A DNA stretch of 64,000 nt from Dichomitus squalens LYAD-421 SS1 (Eukaryota; Basidiomycota; Agaricomycetes; Polyporales; Polyporaceae), in assembly GCF_000275845.1 (NCBI RefSeq), contig NW_006766891.1:366815-430814 (forward strand), given 5' to 3'. The notes beneath the pieces are model-generated. The model had not been told where the DNA came from and searched no databases. It worked only from the letters and a program-made list of their open reading frames with translations. Shown here one piece after another: positions 61,470-64,000 of the stretch (within the stretch, counting starts at the first letter, position 1; each line of letters begins with the position of its first letter). Both the position numbers and the translations under genes were made by a program.

Positions 61470-61616
61470 ACGCCCCGATTAAGGGGATGTATTAGACTTA
61501 TCGTACGTTATCCCTTATTTGTGCGGACACAACCCCTCCTTCCTTGCTCGCTGTTTCCCTTATCCCCGCCCCGTTCAATTTGTTTGTTACCCTTCGCTCG
61601 TTGCCCGCGCTCGCTC

Positions 61617-61625
61617 GAGGGGATG
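61617..61625 (+). other. Polypurine tract
   Basis: GAGGGGATG directly abuts the 3' LTR and is the likely plus-strand primer site. Confidence 0.75.
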
Positions 61626-61821
61626 TGTTGGAATCCTGGCGTCAAGATGGCGAGCTCGCGGAACGAGCGCCACAGGTCCCGCCCCCCGACGGATACCCGC
61701 GCCCTTATCTACCCCTATTTAGCTACGTATATAAGCCTTATTGTATCTACTGTGTACGGCACGCGTTTGCACCGGCCAAACGCGAATCCCATTTGTGCCC
61801 GCTTGCCCTCGAACTTCTACA
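61626..61821 (+). repeat. 3' LTR
   Basis: Second copy of the 196-base LTR. Read on the minus strand, its last 75 bases supply 24 foreign codons and a stop (61747) to the interrupted helicase frame. Confidence 0.93.
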
Positions 61822-61826
61822 CTCAC
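61822..61826 (+). repeat. Target-site duplication CTCAC, right copy
   Basis: Identical to 60292-60296. Confidence 0.9.
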
Positions 61827-62185
61827 AACTATCCATACCTGTGATTACTCGTAGTACATGTACATGTAGTCCTCTAATCATAATTACCCTGCCTGCGAAT
61901 GGCAACCTCTCGGACGGGAGATGATTGGATGGCGCAATGAAGTATTCTTCCTGGGAAGGAGAAGGGGTTGAGGGGGCCTCGTACAGACTCCGATTCACGG
62001 CGTGGACAGTCATGGAGGACGAGGGTCTGGTTTGTACTGCGGAAGCCGAATGACTATAGACGGGGCTTACGTGCAACAGCGGCGCGAGTTCCTGACAAGT
62101 CACCGGTCGCTGATAGGCTGAGCTTGCGTCCATGTCCGCGAAGGCCACTGTGGCACCTGCGAAGGTCTCCCTCCTGGCACGGTCC

Positions 62186-62239
62186 GCTCCCGCTGAAGTC
62201 ATCGACGTGGACGCTCCCGCTGAAGTCATCGACGTGGAC
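62186..62239. repeat. Perfect 27-bp tandem duplication in the helicase tail
   Basis: Two adjacent identical 27-base units starting GCTCCCGCTGAAGTCATCG. On the minus strand they code the repeated ASTSMTSAG. Confidence 0.9.
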
Positions 62240-63802
62240 GCGCTCGACTGGAGATGCTGATATCCGGGGTTGAATTGGAGAGGTGTGCTTGTCAGGCGGG
62301 GAAGCGGCGTCCGGGGTGGCGGTGGCAGGGAAAAGGGCTGAGAACGCGTGTGTTGGGGAATGTGCTGCAGCGGGACATGCTGCAAGCGAACATCCACGAG
62401 GGATGATGGCTGACGAGGGTCGTAGGTCTGGCGTTGAGCACCGTTTTGCGGGGCTTCTGTGTGTCGAAGCATAAAATGCATAGACAGAGATATTGGGGGG
62501 AGCGGAGACGACTGAGAAGGGAGTATGATTGGACGAGGGGAGTAGAGTTGGCGTACGGAGGGTTGCGGGGCGTGGATAGTGGAAGTGACGGAGTGCGGCG
62601 ATGGAGTGGGCAAGGGGGATGGCGGCATGAACGAAGGCTTGTCAGCTCGAAGGTGCGCGCTGCCTAGATACGCGCCTGCGGGGCTGGGACCTGTCAAGTG
62701 TGCGGCAGACATAGAGTTGGAGATGTCCGTGGGTGACATCGCTGACTTTGACGTTGCGTTGGTGCGCATGCGCTTGGCAGTTGAGGGTGCAGCTGTGGCT
62801 GGTGGGGAAGTGGCACGCCTGGCGCGCGGCTTAAGGGGGATAAATGGGATAGTGAGCGTGGCCAGGAACGCGGTGAGCTCTGAGCCATACTTGCCCCAAA
62901 AAATCCATTTGTCTTCCAGGAGACTAGAGATCTGGGGCACGGTAAGAGGTCCACAGGATGGAAGGGTTTTGATCAAGATATTGTCGAGGATGCCAGAGGC
63001 GTCGTAAGGGGCTGAGGTGTGGTCACGGCTGTATACAGCCCTTCGCCATTCGCGAAGAGCCATAGACGTAGGACCGTGTGGTTGCCCGCGTCGGATGTTC
63101 TTGGCGCGCGACTCAGGAGGCCGCCGCAGTGGGCGAGTGGTATCTAGGAGTGTCGGGTCGCAGATGTCACAGCAGGGGACTATAGGCTCTACCAAACAAA
63201 ATTCAGTGTGGGTGTCGCAAACATACGGGCATGGAAGCTGCATACTTGTAAGGGGACTCTCAAAGGCTTGGGCCCAAATGGCACGTCGACATGAAGTGCT
63301 CTGAACAAATGTCAAAAGTCCCTCATCTGCGCATTCCGGGTTCAAGGATGGCTGACGTCCTTTGGGGGGAGGATCGAGCTTGTTTGAGCCCCCACGTTCG
63401 ACACCATGGGCGTGCGCGTACTCGCGAACCTCTTTCCGATCGGGCTTGGGTTCATCTGCCCTTGCTGGGGCGATTGTCTTCTTCTTGCGGGCGTCCTTTT
63501 CCTTGGCACCCATGGAAGCTGGGGGGTTTGTAATCAAATTGATAGAGTACGCACTTCTCTCCACCAAGAGGACCGCCACCCCTGTGCGACCACGCCCCCG
63601 AGCGGCCCTGCCAGCGCGCTGGATAAAGTGTGAAAATGTTGTAGGGAGTTTCCACTGCACGACGCGATCGATATCGGGAATATTACAGCCCTAGAACATC
63701 GTATGATTAGTAGCGTCATGAGGACTTGCCAATAACAAAAGTGCTACTCACCATGCCTGCGGCATCAGTACAAACTAAAATACGTATGTGTTGAACTTGG
63801 AC

Positions 63803-64000
63803 TTATCCGGTCCGGACTACACGAGGCTATGCGTCTCCTAGCGCTTAGCTGTAGTCGCTTATGTAGTATGTTACCATATTTGGGACTGTCTGCTCGTGTA
63901 CTATAGCTATGCTTCCGGACTCTTCTGGTACTGTCTAGGACAATCCGTACTACTCCAGAACGGTCTAGACAGGTCTATGCCTTACTCATCTCTTACTCAT
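63803..64000. other. Right edge: non-helicase sequence with short repeats
   Basis: No coding sequence recognised. It contains an 8-bp inverted repeat (CTGTCTAG 63931-63938, CTAGACAG 63965-63972) and a direct repeat CTTACTCAT twice in the last 20 bases. May be an intron, or another inserted element that broke the helicase gene. Confidence 0.4.

Larger units (their letters stand above)
60297..61821 (+). mobile_element. Complete small gag-only LTR retroelement (copia-type, non-autonomous)
   Basis: The element of 1525 bases is bounded by two 196-base LTRs that look identical base for base, start TGTTGG and end TCTACA (TG...CA), and is flanked by the 5-bp duplication CTCAC. Inside is one gag-like frame (60683-61469) with a zinc knuckle, then a polypurine tract GAGGGGATG right before the 3' LTR. 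There is no protease, integrase, reverse transcriptase or RNase H. This is the structure called TR-GAG in plants: gag plus terminal repeats, mobilised by a full-length relative elsewhere. Identical LTRs indicate very recent insertion. It lies inside, and antisense to, a RecQ-type helicase gene. Confidence 0.92.
61747..63802 (-). pseudogene. RecQ-type DNA helicase, C-terminal remnant interrupted by the LTR element
   Basis: From the right, the frame reads VQVQHIRILVCTDAAGMG (helicase motif V). After a 61-base intron (63691-63751) come CNIPDIDRVVQWKLPTTFSH and FIQRAGRAARGRGRTGVAVL (motif VI). Downstream are a cysteine pattern (CRRAIWAQAFESPLTS, PCCDICDP) like the RecQ zinc-binding domain and a helical segment (LTVPQISSLLEDKWIFWGKY). 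A long S/P/T-rich tail follows. The helicase core motifs I-IV are absent: in the same frame a stop (TAA, 63805-63803) lies immediately upstream, and 63806-64000 shows no helicase sequence. Its 3' end is cut by the LTR element. The frame is otherwise open for about 650 codons, so disruption seems recent. Such helicases are multi-copy in Agaricomycetes and often subtelomeric in fungi. Confidence 0.75.

Overview
The window is nuclear DNA from a filamentous basidiomycete, most likely an Agaricomycete (mushroom or wood-decay fungus). Nearly every gene is split by many short introns of about 50-60 bp with GT...AG ends, base composition is GC-rich, genes are packed on both strands with a few hundred bases between them, and protein families and domain layouts match that group: Rsp5, Met30, class V myosin, Pex6, a PSDC-domain decarboxylase, and an F-box/LRR family protein. 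I cannot fix genus or species from sequence alone.

Region 1 to about 55.9 kb is a dense block of conserved genes. In order: the 3' tip of an unknown gene (+); class V myosin (-); bestrophin-like channel (+); complex I 24 kDa subunit (-); GSK3 kinase (+); Met30/sconB F-box WD40 protein (+); tRNA-Leu(UAA) (+); a multi-exon protein with two Jupiter/HN1-like motifs (-); COQ7 (+); RBM5/10-like splicing factor (+); GH3 beta-glucosidase with PA14 (-); phosphatidylserine-decarboxylase-like enzyme (-); UPF0538/C2orf76 protein (+); Mis14/Nsl1-like kinetochore protein (+); GAR1 (-); PEX6 (+); F-box protein (+); PhoD-like phosphatase (-); formin (+); M1 aminopeptidase (-); Rsp5 HECT ligase (-). These are housekeeping genes with no common pathway. 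Loose themes are polarised growth and actin (myosin V, formin), SCF and HECT ubiquitin ligases, and mitochondrial or peroxisomal function.

Region 56-64 kb is different: gene-poor and rearranged. It holds an orphan gene (57772-58735), a decayed inverted copy of that gene's 5' part (about 56626-56838), minisatellite-like DNA, and a complete small LTR element (60297-61821). The element has two apparently identical 196-bp LTRs, a 5-bp target duplication, a polypurine tract and only a gag-like gene. It sits inside a RecQ-type helicase gene on the minus strand. The helicase frame re-opens exactly in phase on the far side of the element and runs 75 codons to a stop at 60064. The helicase is also broken at its other visible end near 63802. 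This end of the window looks like a young, unstable, possibly subtelomeric compartment.

The most novel items are the gag-only LTR element and its clean interruption of the helicase, the inverted relic of the orphan gene, and the uncharacterised protein with two Jupiter-like motifs. Intron boundaries were read by eye from splice signals and family similarity, so internal exon limits are approximate unless stated.
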